Shown piece by piece: positions 8,288-15,790 of a DNA stretch of 33,492 nucleotides. The stretch comes from Streptomyces acidicola. GTDB taxonomy: Bacteria > Actinomycetota > Actinomycetes > Streptomycetales > Streptomycetaceae. The notes beneath the pieces are model-generated. The model was not told the DNA's origin and made no database searches. It was given only the letters and a program-made list of their open reading frames with translations. The DNA is taken from positions 1 to 33,492 of the forward strand of contig NZ_VMNX01000094.1 of the NCBI RefSeq assembly GCF_009377235.1, in the 5' to 3' direction. The position numbers were made by a program, and so were the translations under genes. Position 1 is the stretch's first letter; each line of letters starts with the position of its first letter.

Positions 8288-8326
8288 GTAACCCTTCATG
8301 ATCAGGTCATGTGACACAGGCGTAAC
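8288..8326 (+). promoter_or_regulatory. Candidate GlnR-type nitrogen control site
   Basis: GTGAC (8311-8315), a 6-nt gap, then GTAAC (8322-8326) fits the gTnAC-N6-GnAAC half-site pair of actinobacterial GlnR boxes. A further GTAAC lies at 8288-8292, 23 bp before the first. Nitrate assimilation genes in Streptomyces are known GlnR targets, which makes the position plausible. The match is partial and no start site is known, so this is a hypothesis. Confidence 0.35.
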
Positions 8327-8393
8327 GGGCAATTCGTACGCTCGACCGCACCGGACAACGATCGAGGGCCGGAATCCGTATCCAACACCGAAC

Positions 8394-8502
8394 GGATCAC
8401 CGATCACCGATCACCGATCACCGATCACCGATCAGGCATACCGATCAGACCGATCAGACCGATCAGACCGGTGACTCCGCTCAGACCGCTCAGACCGCTC
8501 AG
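8394..8502 (+). repeat. 7-bp and 9-bp tandem repeat leader
   Basis: Six units of GATCACC/CGATCAC type (7 bp, 8394-8435) are followed by CGATCAGAC units (9 bp, three copies, 8442-8468) and CGCTCAGAC units (9 bp, two and a half copies, 8478-8502). The array ends about 10 nt before the AGGAAGGGG ribosome site of the nitrate reductase gene, so it is probably in its leader or promoter. Confidence 0.85.
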
Positions 8503-8526
8503 TCGCCGACCAGGAAGGGGCCGCCC

Positions 8527-11500
8527 GTGGCCGCACAGGGCCCGCAGGGCACCGCCCAGCAGGTGCGGACCGTGTGCTCGTACTGCGGTGTCGGGTGCGG
8601 AATGGTCCTGGACATCGGTATGGGCCCGGACGGACGGCGTACGGTCCTGAAGGCCTCCGGGGACAAGTCCCACCCCGCGAACTCCGGCAGGCTCTGCACC
8701 AAGGGCGCGACGACGGCCGACATGCTGGCCTCGCCGGGACGGCTGACCACGGCGCTGGTCCGGGAGGACCGCGGCGACGAGCCGGTCCCCGCGCCGGTGC
8801 ACGACGCCGTGGCCGAAACCGCTCGGCGGCTGCGCGCGATCATCGACGAGCACGGTCCCGACGCCGTCGCTCTCTACGTCTCCGGTCAGATGAGCCTGGA
8901 GGCGCAGTACCTGGCGAACAAGCTCGCCAAGGGCTTCATGCGGACGAACCAGATCGAGTCGAACTCCCGACTGTGCATGGCGAGCGCGGGCACGGGATAC
9001 AAGCTGTCGCTGGGCGCCGACGGGCCGCCGGGTTCGTACCAGGACCTCGACCGGGCGGGCCTCTTCCTGGTCATCGGTTCGAACATGGCCGACTGCCACC
9101 CCATCCTGTTCCTGCGGATGATGGAGCGGGTCAAGGCGGGCGCCAAGCTGATCGTGGTCGACCCGCGGCGCACGGCGACCGCCGAGAAGGCCGACCTGTA
9201 CCTGCCTATACGTCCCGGCACCGACCTCGCCCTGCTCAACGGTCTGCTGCACCTGCTGCACGAGAACGGGCACACGGACTCCGCGTTCATCGCCGCGCAC
9301 ACCGAGGGCTGGGAGGTGATGCCCGGGTTCCTCGCCGACTACGCGCCGGACGCCGTCGCCGGGATCACGGGCCTTCCGGAGGAGGACATACGCCGGGCCG
9401 CGCGGCTCATCGGTGAGGCGGCCGAGTGGACCAGTTGCTGGACCATGGGCCTCAACCAGTCCACGCACGGCACCTGGAACACCAACGCCCTGGTCAATCT
9501 GCACCTCGCGACCGGCGCCATCTGCCGGCCCGGCAGCGGACCGTTCTCCCTCACCGGGCAGCCCAACGCCATGGGCGGGCGCGAGATGGGGTACATGGGG
9601 CCGGGGTTGCCGGGACAGCGGTCCGTACTCGTCGACGAGGAGCGGGCGTTCGTCGAGGAGCTGTGGGGGCTGGCGCCGGACACGCTCAGGAAGGACGGGG
9701 TCGGGCAGGGGACCGTCGAGATGTTCCAGAAGATGGCGGACGGGAAGATCAAGGCCTGCTGGATCATCTGCACCAACCCGGTCGCCTCGGTGGCCAACCG
9801 CAGAACCGTGATCGAGGGCCTGGAGGCCGCCGAGTTCGTCGTCACGCAGGACGTGTTCGCCGACACCGAGACCAACGCGTACGCGGACGTCGTCCTGCCG
9901 GGCGCGATGTGGACGGAGACCGAGGGCGTCCTCATCAACAGCGAACGCAACCTCACCCTCGCCCGGCCCGCCGCCGACCCGCCCGGCGAGGCCATGGCCG
10001 ACTGGCGGCTGATCGCGGCGGTCGCCCGTGAGATGGGGTACGAGAAGGGGTTCTCGTACGACAGCGCCGAGCAGATCTTCGAGGAGATCAAGCAGGCCTG
10101 GAACCCGAAGACCGGCTGGGACCTGCGCGGAGTGACATACGAGCGGCTGCGCTCTACCTCCGTGCAGTGGCCGGCCCCCACGGAGGACGGGCCGGATCGC
10201 AACCCCATCCGGTACGTGGAGAGCGGTGCCCCGGTGTTCCCCACGGCGAGCGGGCGGGCCGTGTTCCACGCGCGGCCGCACATGGAACCAGCCGAGATGC
10301 CGGACGACGACTATCCGTTCGTACTCAACACCGGCCGGCTGCAGCACCAGTGGCACACGCTGACGAAGACGGGCCGGGTCGACAAACTCAACAGGCTGAA
10401 CCCCGGGCCGTTCGTGGAACTGCATCCGCGGGACGCCGCCGAGCTGGGCATCGAGGACGGCGACGGTGTCGAGGTGGCCTCGCGGCGTGGGCGGGCCGTC
10501 CTGCCCGCCGTCGTGACCGACCGGGTGCGGCCGGGCTGCTGCTTCGCGCCGTTCCACTGGAACGACCTGTTCGGGGAGTATCTGAGCATCAACGCGGTGA
10601 CGAGCGACGCGGTCGATCCGCTGTCGTTCCAGCCGGAGTTGAAGGTGTGTGCGGTGTCGCTGACGAAGGTGGCGGCTCCCGCGCACGCACTCGCACCCGT
10701 CGGGTCGACTCCCGTCGGGTCGACTCCCGTCGGGTCGACTCCCGTCGGGTCGGCTTCTGTCGAGTCGGCGACCCCTCGGGCGGTCGTGCCGACGGCGGTC
10801 ACCCCCGGCGCGAACCCCTTCGGCCTCGATCCCTCGCCGCCGCCCGTCCTGTCCGCGCACGAACGCCAGTACCTCACCGGCTTCCTGGCCGGGCTCGGCT
10901 CCGGCGTCCCCGTCTCCGGTGTCCCCGTCCTGCCGCCGGACGCGCCCTTCAGCCCCAAGCACGCCCTGTGGGTCAACGGTGTCCTGGCCGGGATGTACTC
11001 CAGGTCGGCGTCCGCGCCCCCGGCCGTCCCCTCCGCCGAGCCCGCCGGCCGGGAGATCGTCGTGCTGTGGGCCTCGCAGACCGGCAACGCCGAGGAGTTC
11101 GCGGTGGCCGCCGCCGAGCGGCTGGCCGCCACCGGGCTCCGGCCCCGGCTCGTCGGCATGGACGACACCGACCCGGGTCAACTCCCGCGTTCCGCCGACC
11201 TGTTGCTGATCACCAGCACCTTCGGCGACGGGGACGCGCCCGACAACGGCTCGGGCTTCTGGGACGCCCTGTCCGCCCAGGAGGCCCCACGCCTCGACGG
11301 TGTGCGCTACGCCGTGCTGGCCTTCGGGGACTCCTCGTACGACGACTTCTGCGGCCACGGCCGCCGGCTGGACGCGCGGCTGGACGAGCTGGGCGGGGTG
11401 CGCCTCGCGCCCCGTACGGACTGCGAGCCGGACTACGAGCCGTCGGCGGACGCCTGGTTCGACCAGGTGCTCACAGCCCTGGGCACTCGGACGAACACCC

Positions 11501-12672
11501 CAGCCGCTGATCCCACTCCCACTCCCGCTCCCGCACCTGCTCCGGCCCGGTCCGCGAAGCCGGCGCCCACCACCGCCCGCCTGGTCGGCAACCGGCTGCT
11601 CAGCCTGCCCGGCGCGGGCAAGGAGGTACGCCGGTTCACCTTCGACACGAGCGGCACGCCCCTGACGTACGAGGCGGGGGACGCGCTGAGCGTACGGCCC
11701 GTCAACTCCCCCGGCCTCGTGGCGGAATGGCTGGCGGTGACCGGCGTGGACGGCTCGACGGCCGTACAGGTGAACGGAGTCGGCGAGGTCCCCTTCGCGG
11801 AGGCCCTGCACCGGCACCTCGACATCACGCGCATCACCTCCGGCCTGCTCCGGTTCGTCTCCGAACGCGCCCGCGACAACCGTGAGTTGAAGAAGCTGCT
11901 GCGTCCCGACAACAAGGACGGCCTCGCCCGGTGGTCCTGGGGACGGCAGGCCGTGGACGTGGTCGCGGAGTACGCCGTGCGCGCCGGTGCGCAGGAGTGG
12001 GCCGACGTCTTCAAGCGGCTCCAGCCTCGCCAGTACTCCATCTCGTCGAGCCCGCTCGTCGACCCGCACCACATCTCACTGACGGTGTCGGTGGTGCGGT
12101 ACGAGAACCTGCACGGGCGCCCGCGTGGCGGGGTCTGCTCGCCCTTCCTCGCGGACGGCGAGCCGGACATGGAGGTCCCGGTCTCCGTACAGCGCTCCCC
12201 GCACTTCCGGCCTCCGGCGGACCCGTCGACCCCCATGATCATGGTCGGTCCCGGCACCGGGGTGGCCCCCTTCATCGGCTTCCTCCAGGAGCGGCGCGCG
12301 CTCGGCCACCGGGCGCCGAACTGGCTGTTCTTCGGCGAGCAGCACCGGGCGACGGACTTCTACTACGAGGACGAGCTGACGGGGTTCCTTCAGGAGGGCG
12401 TCCTCGCCCGGCTCGACACCGCGTTCTCCCGCGACCAGCGCGCCAAGGTCTACGTCCAGGACCGGATGCGCGCGCACGGTCCCGAGCTCTGGCACTGGCT
12501 CGAGGACGGCGCCCGCTTCTACGTGTGCGGAGACGCCTCCCGTATGGCCAAGGACGTGGACCGGGCGCTGCGGGACATCGCGGTCGCACACGGCGGGATG
12601 AGCGAGGACGAGGCCGCCGCGTATGTGAAGCAACTGGCGGCGGACAAGCGGTACGTGCGGGACGTGTACTGA
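8527..12672 (+). CDS. nasA: Bifunctional assimilatory nitrate reductase / CysJ-like flavin reductase
   Basis: A 1381-residue single-chain enzyme predicted to reduce nitrate to nitrite in the cytoplasm using NAD(P)H. Residues 1-70 carry a [4Fe-4S] motif with Cys17, Cys20, Cys24 and Cys57. The molybdopterin domain follows, with Cys150 in NSRLC as likely Mo ligand, and the dinucleotide-binding domain covers about 595-705. After a (PVGST)n linker at 724-748 comes a CysJ-like half: a short N-terminal helix region, flavodoxin (about 842-985, SQTGNAEE), an FAD domain with RQYSISSSP, and an NADP domain with GPGTGVAPFIGF, ending KRYVRDVY. The fusion supplies its own electron transfer chain from NAD(P)H through FAD and FMN. 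The GTG start is set by AGGAAGGGG at 8512-8520. The possible GlnR site upstream fits nitrogen control. Confidence 0.9.
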   Translation: MAAQGPQGTAQQVRTVCSYCGVGCGMVLDIGMGPDGRRTVLKASGDKSHPANSGRLCTKGATTADMLASPGRLTTALVREDRGDEPVPAPVHDAVAETARRLRAIIDEHGPDAVALYVSGQMSLEAQYLANKLAKGFMRTNQIESNSRLCMASAGTGYKLSLGADGPPGSYQDLDRAGLFLVIGSNMADCHPILFLRMMERVKAGAKLIVVDPRRTATAEKADLYLPIRPGTDLALLNGLLHLLHENGHTDSAFIAAHTEGWEVMPGFLADYAPDAVAGITGLPEEDIRRAARLIGEAAEWTSCWTMGLNQSTHGTWNTNALVNLHLATGAICRPGSGPFSLTGQPNAMGGREMGYMGPGLPGQRSVLVDEERAFVEELWGLAPDTLRKDGVGQGTVEMFQKMADGKIKACWIICTNPVASVANRRTVIEGLEAAEFVVTQDVFADTETNAYADVVLPGAMWTETEGVLINSERNLTLARPAADPPGEAMADWRLIAAVAREMGYEKGFSYDSAEQIFEEIKQAWNPKTGWDLRGVTYERLRSTSVQWPAPTEDGPDRNPIRYVESGAPVFPTASGRAVFHARPHMEPAEMPDDDYPFVLNTGRLQHQWHTLTKTGRVDKLNRLNPGPFVELHPRDAAELGIEDGDGVEVASRRGRAVLPAVVTDRVRPGCCFAPFHWNDLFGEYLSINAVTSDAVDPLSFQPELKVCAVSLTKVAAPAHALAPVGSTPVGSTPVGSTPVGSASVESATPRAVVPTAVTPGANPFGLDPSPPPVLSAHERQYLTGFLAGLGSGVPVSGVPVLPPDAPFSPKHALWVNGVLAGMYSRSASAPPAVPSAEPAGREIVVLWASQTGNAEEFAVAAAERLAATGLRPRLVGMDDTDPGQLPRSADLLLITSTFGDGDAPDNGSGFWDALSAQEAPRLDGVRYAVLAFGDSSYDDFCGHGRRLDARLDELGGVRLAPRTDCEPDYEPSADAWFDQVLTALGTRTNTPAADPTPTPAPAPAPARSAKPAPTTARLVGNRLLSLPGAGKEVRRFTFDTSGTPLTYEAGDALSVRPVNSPGLVAEWLAVTGVDGSTAVQVNGVGEVPFAEALHRHLDITRITSGLLRFVSERARDNRELKKLLRPDNKDGLARWSWGRQAVDVVAEYAVRAGAQEWADVFKRLQPRQYSISSSPLVDPHHISLTVSVVRYENLHGRPRGGVCSPFLADGEPDMEVPVSVQRSPHFRPPADPSTPMIMVGPGTGVAPFIGFLQERRALGHRAPNWLFFGEQHRATDFYYEDELTGFLQEGVLARLDTAFSRDQRAKVYVQDRMRAHGPELWHWLEDGARFYVCGDASRMAKDVDRALRDIAVAHGGMSEDEAAAYVKQLAADKRYVRDVY
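10696..10770 (+). repeat. 15-bp in-frame repeats in the nitrate reductase linker
   Basis: Four near-identical units of CCCGTCGGGTCGACT from 10696 to 10755 and a fifth degenerate unit to 10770. They encode PVGST repeats between the molybdopterin and flavin-reductase halves. The unit length keeps the frame, so linker length can change by slippage without breaking the enzyme. Confidence 0.88.
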
Positions 12673-12676
12673 GCCG

Positions 12677-13252
12677 TTGCCGGCATTCGTCGCCCGAAGA
12701 GACCCCTGTCCCGACACCCCGACACCCCCGACACAGTCGGCCACCGCCTCCTGCTCCGCTCCCGCACCACACCACTGGTCTCGCACCCTGCTGCACCGCC
12801 GGCCCACCGCACTGACCGTCGCGCTCATGATCGCCCTCTTCGGGAGCGGCTCGGGCGACCTGAACGACACGATCGCCGGCTACGGGGAACTCCTGCCCCT
12901 GCTCCCCCTGCTGTACGTGGTCGTCAGCCAGACCGGAAGGCCCGGGGTGACCTGGCCGGTGCTGGGCGCGAGCGTGGTCGTCGCGCTCGCCCTCCAGGCA
13001 CAGGACGTACTCTCGCCGCCGCACATCCTGGTCGGCGTCGCGCCGGCCGTGTTGCTCTGGGGCACGGTCCGCGGGGCCCCGCACGGGCCCTGCTGTAGCC
13101 GGGTGGTCACAGGGAACGGTTCAGGAGCGACAGTAGCGCCGTCCAATGGCGTTCGGAGGCCTCGGCGTCGTACATCGCGGTGTCGGCCTGGGTGTAGCCG
13201 TGCGCAGCGCCGGTGTACACCTCGGTGCGGTGGCGGACGCCCGCCTCGGTGA
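12677..13252 (+). pseudogene. C-terminally truncated membrane protein (remnant)
   Basis: The frame from a weak TTG at 12677 (or ATG at 12827) encodes a hydrophobic stretch, with segments around ELLPLLPLLYVVV, WPVLGASVVVALAL and ILVGVAPAVLLWGTV that look like three membrane helices. The order resembles Streptomyces multi-helix membrane proteins that continue for about 80 more residues. Here the hydrophobic pattern stops near 13090 and the frame then runs about 145 nt through the opposite-strand hydrolase gene with a basic, junk-like sequence. I infer loss of the 3' half. There is no convincing ribosome site. It starts 4 nt after the nitrate reductase stop, so it may be co-transcribed. Confidence 0.45.
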
Positions 13253-13862
13253 GTGCCGTGTCGAGCCGGTCGATCTGCTCGGGTGGCATGGACTGGTCCT
13301 GGTCTGCGTGGCCGAAGTAGAGCTCGGCGGTGATGCGGTCGGCCAGCAGGTGCGGGCTGTCGGGGGCGTCGGTCGCCAGGCCCCCGCCGTGGAAACAGGC
13401 CGCGGCGGCCACCCGGTCCGGGTAGTCCCCGGCGGTACGCAGGGCCCGGCGGGCACCCATGCAGTACCCGGTGACGCCCACCGGCCCGTCGGCGGCCTCC
13501 GGACGGCCTGCCAGGTAGTCGAGGTAGGCACGGGCGTCACGCGTCGCCAACTCGGGCGTGAGTGACCGCAGGACCGGGGTGATTTGTTCCCAGAGTTTCG
13601 GGTGTTCCTGGGGGTCGACGTAGTCGGGCAGGTCGAACACGGGCGCCGGGCCGTGGCGGTAGAACACGTTGGGCACCAGGACGGTGTAGCCGGCCTCGGC
13701 GAGACGGTCGGCCATCTTCTTCAGGTGGGGCCGCAGTCCGTAGGCGTCCATGTAGAACAGCACTGCCGGGTGCGGGGAGTTGTCGTCGGGGAAGGCCAGG
13801 TAGGCGTCGGCAGTGCCGTCCGGGGTGGAGATGTCCACGGAGGTTCCACGCACGGTGGTCAT
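13107..13862 (-). CDS. Dienelactone hydrolase family protein
   Basis: 251-residue alpha/beta hydrolase with the Cys nucleophile that distinguishes true dienelactone hydrolases: GYCMGAR with Cys134. The acid is in HADQDQ (Asp187 or Asp189) and the catalytic His is His221 in GAAHGYTQ. Members open lactone rings such as 4-carboxymethylenebut-2-en-4-olide, but many actinobacterial copies have unknown substrates. The ATG at 13862 has a GAGAGGG site; 17 upstream codons in frame are probably not translated. The gene is divergent from the VOC gene, with a 12-bp near-palindrome between them. Its 3' end is overlapped by the truncated membrane-protein frame. Confidence 0.9.
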   Translation of the reverse strand: MTTVRGTSVDISTPDGTADAYLAFPDDNSPHPAVLFYMDAYGLRPHLKKMADRLAEAGYTVLVPNVFYRHGPAPVFDLPDYVDPQEHPKLWEQITPVLRSLTPELATRDARAYLDYLAGRPEAADGPVGVTGYCMGARRALRTAGDYPDRVAAAACFHGGGLATDAPDSPHLLADRITAELYFGHADQDQSMPPEQIDRLDTALTEAGVRHRTEVYTGAAHGYTQADTAMYDAEASERHWTALLSLLNRSL

Positions 13863-13989
13863 GGGTGCTTGCCCTCTCTTTCCTTGGACTGGGCAGGGGC
13901 TCCTTGGGCGCACCCTAGCTGTGCGTCCCGCTGAGACGCCGAGGTGCCGTAAGTCGGCGAGCCGTTGACTTGCACCCGTTCAGTGTCGC

Positions 13990-14001
13990 AATGTAAACAT
14001 T
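13990..14001. promoter_or_regulatory. Palindromic candidate operator between hydrolase and VOC genes
   Basis: AATGT-AA-ACATT, with 5-bp perfect arms, is an AT-rich island in an otherwise GC-rich divergent promoter gap, 31 nt before the VOC start. It could bind a TetR- or MarR-type regulator; a broken TetR gene lies just downstream of the VOC gene. Function inferred only from position and symmetry. Confidence 0.35.
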
Positions 14002-14031
14002 AAGACAAGTGCTCAGTCGGAAGGCAGTGCC

Positions 14032-14463
14032 ATGACCGTTCCCGACTCCCCGATCCCCCGGTTCCACCTGGCCATGCCGGTCGACGACCTGGCCGCCGCC
14101 CGCCGTTTCTACGGTGAGGTGCTGGGGCTGGAGCAGGGCCGCAGCGCGGACACCTGGGTCGACTGGAACCTGCACGGCCACCAGTTCGTCACCCATCTCG
14201 CGCCCGAGCGCGCCCACCGCATCCACAACCCTGTCGACGGCCACGACGTCCCGGTGCCGCACTTCGGGCTGATCCTGACCATCCCCGCGTTCCACGAACT
14301 CGCCGAGCGGATGCGCGCGGCCGGCGTCGAGTTCGTCATCGAGCCCTATGTGCGCTTCGAGGGCCAGAAGGGCGAGCAGTGGACGATGTTCCTCCTGGAC
14401 CCGGCCGGCAACGCCCTGGAGTTCAAGGCGTTCGCCGACGACTCCCAGGTCTTCGCCGCCTGA
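14032..14463 (+). CDS. VOC family (glyoxalase/bleomycin-resistance fold) protein
   Basis: 143 residues forming two beta-alpha-beta-beta-beta modules. The first opens with RFHLAMPVDDLAAARRFYGEVLGLE (His12 as the likely first metal ligand). The second runs from PHFGLILTIPAFHELAERM to LLDPAGNALEFKAF, where the Glu is the usual last metal ligand. The family covers dioxygenases, isomerases and resistance proteins; the reaction cannot be told. GGAAGG about 7 nt before the ATG supports the start. It is divergent from the dienelactone hydrolase and may share regulation with it. Confidence 0.87.
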   Translation: MTVPDSPIPRFHLAMPVDDLAAARRFYGEVLGLEQGRSADTWVDWNLHGHQFVTHLAPERAHRIHNPVDGHDVPVPHFGLILTIPAFHELAERMRAAGVEFVIEPYVRFEGQKGEQWTMFLLDPAGNALEFKAFADDSQVFAA

Positions 14464-14486
14464 CGGCTCCGCCAGCCGAGAACCGT

Positions 14487-14636
14487 GTGCCGGGTCACCA
14501 GCGCCGGTGAGAGGCCGGCCGCGGCGGCCACCGCTCGGGGGGAGATCGCCTCGAAGCCTCGCTCGGCGAACAGTTCCAGCGCCGCCTCGCGCAGCCGTGC
14601 CCGCCTCGTCAGATCACTCTTCGCCACCGCCCGCAT
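14487..14636 (-). pseudogene. TetR-family regulator remnant (HTH only)
   Basis: About 50 codons, starting MRAVAKSDLTRRARLREAALELFAERG as written on the minus strand, contain a good TetR N-terminal helix-turn-helix ending at SPALVTRH. The rest of a normal roughly 190-residue repressor is missing: the frame becomes unrelated and runs into the VOC gene on the other strand. A DNA-binding domain without its ligand/dimer domain is unlikely to work, so I call it a decayed gene. It may once have regulated the VOC/hydrolase pair. Confidence 0.7.
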
Positions 14637-14664
14637 GGCGGCAGCGTAACCACGCTTCCTCGGG

Positions 14665-15579
14665 TCAGGTGCGCGCCGAGGGGGACGGGGCGCTCTCTTC
14701 CGCCCTGTGCGGGCGGGCGGCGGGGGTGCGGGCCAGGCTCGTTTCCAGGTCGTCCAGGGCTTGGCGGGTGACGGCGATGCGGTGGCGCAGCTCCCGTTCG
14801 GAGGTGTCCGGTGCCTCCGCACGCTCGACCTCGTCCCCGTCCCGTTCCATGTCCTTGGCCTCGTCGAGGGAGGCGATGACCACCCCGATGAGGACGTTGA
14901 CCAGCACGAAGGAGGCGAACAGGACGTAGGAGGCGTAGTAGACGATGCTCCAGCGGGAGATCTCCAGACCCGCGCGGACCGCGTCGCCGAGCCCGTCCAG
15001 GGTCATCAGAAGGAAGAGGGTGAGCACCGCGCGGCCGAGGGAGCCGTAGTGCTCGGGGTCGTCGTCGGCGAAGAAGACCCAGCCGACCATGGCGTAGACG
15101 TACAGCAGGAGCGTGCCCACCAGCAGGAAGCTCATCGTTCCCGGCACGCTGCGGGCCACCGCCACGAGCACGACGCGCAGTTGGGGCAGGAAGCGGGCGG
15201 CGCGCAGGACACGGGCCAGCCGCAGCAGCCGCAGCACGGTGGCGTTCTCGCGTACGACGGGCAGGAAGGCGCACACGACGACGGCGAGGTCGAAGAGGTT
15301 CCACGGGTCGCGGAAGAAGTCCCGTGGGCGGTCGGCGTGGGCCCCGGCGCGCAGGAGGATCTCGGCGGTGAACAAGGCCAGGAAGCCGTGCTCGATCAGC
15401 TTCAGCTCGTCGTGCGAGCGCTGGACCACCCCCGCGTAGGTCTCGACGCCGAGGACGGCCGCGTTGGCGAGGATGAGCGCGAAAGCCATGATGGCGAACC
15501 ACCGGGCCTCGGTCACGGCACGGCAGTGCGAGGCCAGGGTGTGCAGGGTGGTTGAGCGTGGTGTCCCGTCGTGCGTCAT
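14665..15579 (-). CDS. Voltage-gated ion channel (single-domain cation channel)
   Basis: 304-residue six-helix channel of the NaChBac-like ion transport family (PF00520). Helices S1-S3 lie at about residues 27-105. S4 is the voltage sensor with Arg117, 120, 123, 126 and 129 at every third position and Arg135. S5 is near 150-170, and S6 near 215-237 ends in VNVLIGVVIASLDEA. The pore-loop filter is TLDGLGD (193-199), not the TLESWAS of NaChBac; the Asp at the ring position suggests altered Na/Ca selectivity. A charged C-terminal helix (about 240-285) probably forms the tetramer coiled coil. The TnpB element inserted close upstream may affect its promoter. Confidence 0.88.
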   Translation of the reverse strand: MTHDGTPRSTTLHTLASHCRAVTEARWFAIMAFALILANAAVLGVETYAGVVQRSHDELKLIEHGFLALFTAEILLRAGAHADRPRDFFRDPWNLFDLAVVVCAFLPVVRENATVLRLLRLARVLRAARFLPQLRVVLVAVARSVPGTMSFLLVGTLLLYVYAMVGWVFFADDDPEHYGSLGRAVLTLFLLMTLDGLGDAVRAGLEISRWSIVYYASYVLFASFVLVNVLIGVVIASLDEAKDMERDGDEVERAEAPDTSERELRHRIAVTRQALDDLETSLARTPAARPHRAEESAPSPSART

Positions 15580-15646
15580 CGGGTAGTTCTCAGTTTCCTC
15601 ACCAGCATGTCGTGCAGTGCCTGCCTCTGCGCCGGACAGATCCTAT

Positions 15647-15790
15647 TGAATCCTCCCCTCCCTGCAGGGAGGGGATTCCTGGCTCAGGCTGCCTCCTGGA
15701 GCGGCGCTCCAGGAGGTCTTCCGCCATCGGCACCAGCCGGGTTGAGACCAGCCCGGACGAGCATGACACGTGCGGAGTTCTTGTCCCGCG
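15647..15790 (-). ncRNA. Predicted omega-RNA / right end of the TnpB element
   Basis: Two strong hairpins overlap and follow the tnpB 3' end: a perfect 11-bp stem at 15692-15716 (CCTCCTGGAGC paired with GCTCCAGGAGG) and an AATCC/GGATT-flanked stem with one bulge at 15649-15677. This matches the right-end structures of IS200/IS605 elements, whose RNA guides TnpB. On the minus strand the scaffold would end ...GGATTCAA, so the guide would start TAGGATCTGTCCGGCG (15645 downward). Upstream limit of the RNA is approximate. Confidence 0.5.

Larger units (their letters stand above)
8120..8526. other. Divergent intergenic region, SepF-like / nitrate reductase
   Basis: About 400 nt without a gene. The left part must hold the SepF-like promoter on the minus strand. 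The middle has a GTAAC/GTGAC-N6-GTAAC arrangement that could bind GlnR. The right third is a dense run of 7-bp and then 9-bp tandem repeats reaching almost to the ribosome site of the nitrate reductase gene. I saw no small ORF worth calling. Confidence 0.7.

Noticed and set aside
8394..8502. Tandem repeats as a CRISPR array
   Set aside because: Units are 7 and 9 bp, abutting, without unique spacers; no cas genes are present.
8425..12072. Very long minus-strand reading frame opposite the nitrate reductase gene
   Set aside because: It mirrors the GC-rich coding strand, shows no domains, and is rich in Arg/Gly/Pro/His as expected of an antisense shadow.
13749..13762. Additional BlaI box (CATGTAGAACAG)
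   Set aside because: Only one half-site is present, and it lies inside the dienelactone hydrolase coding sequence.
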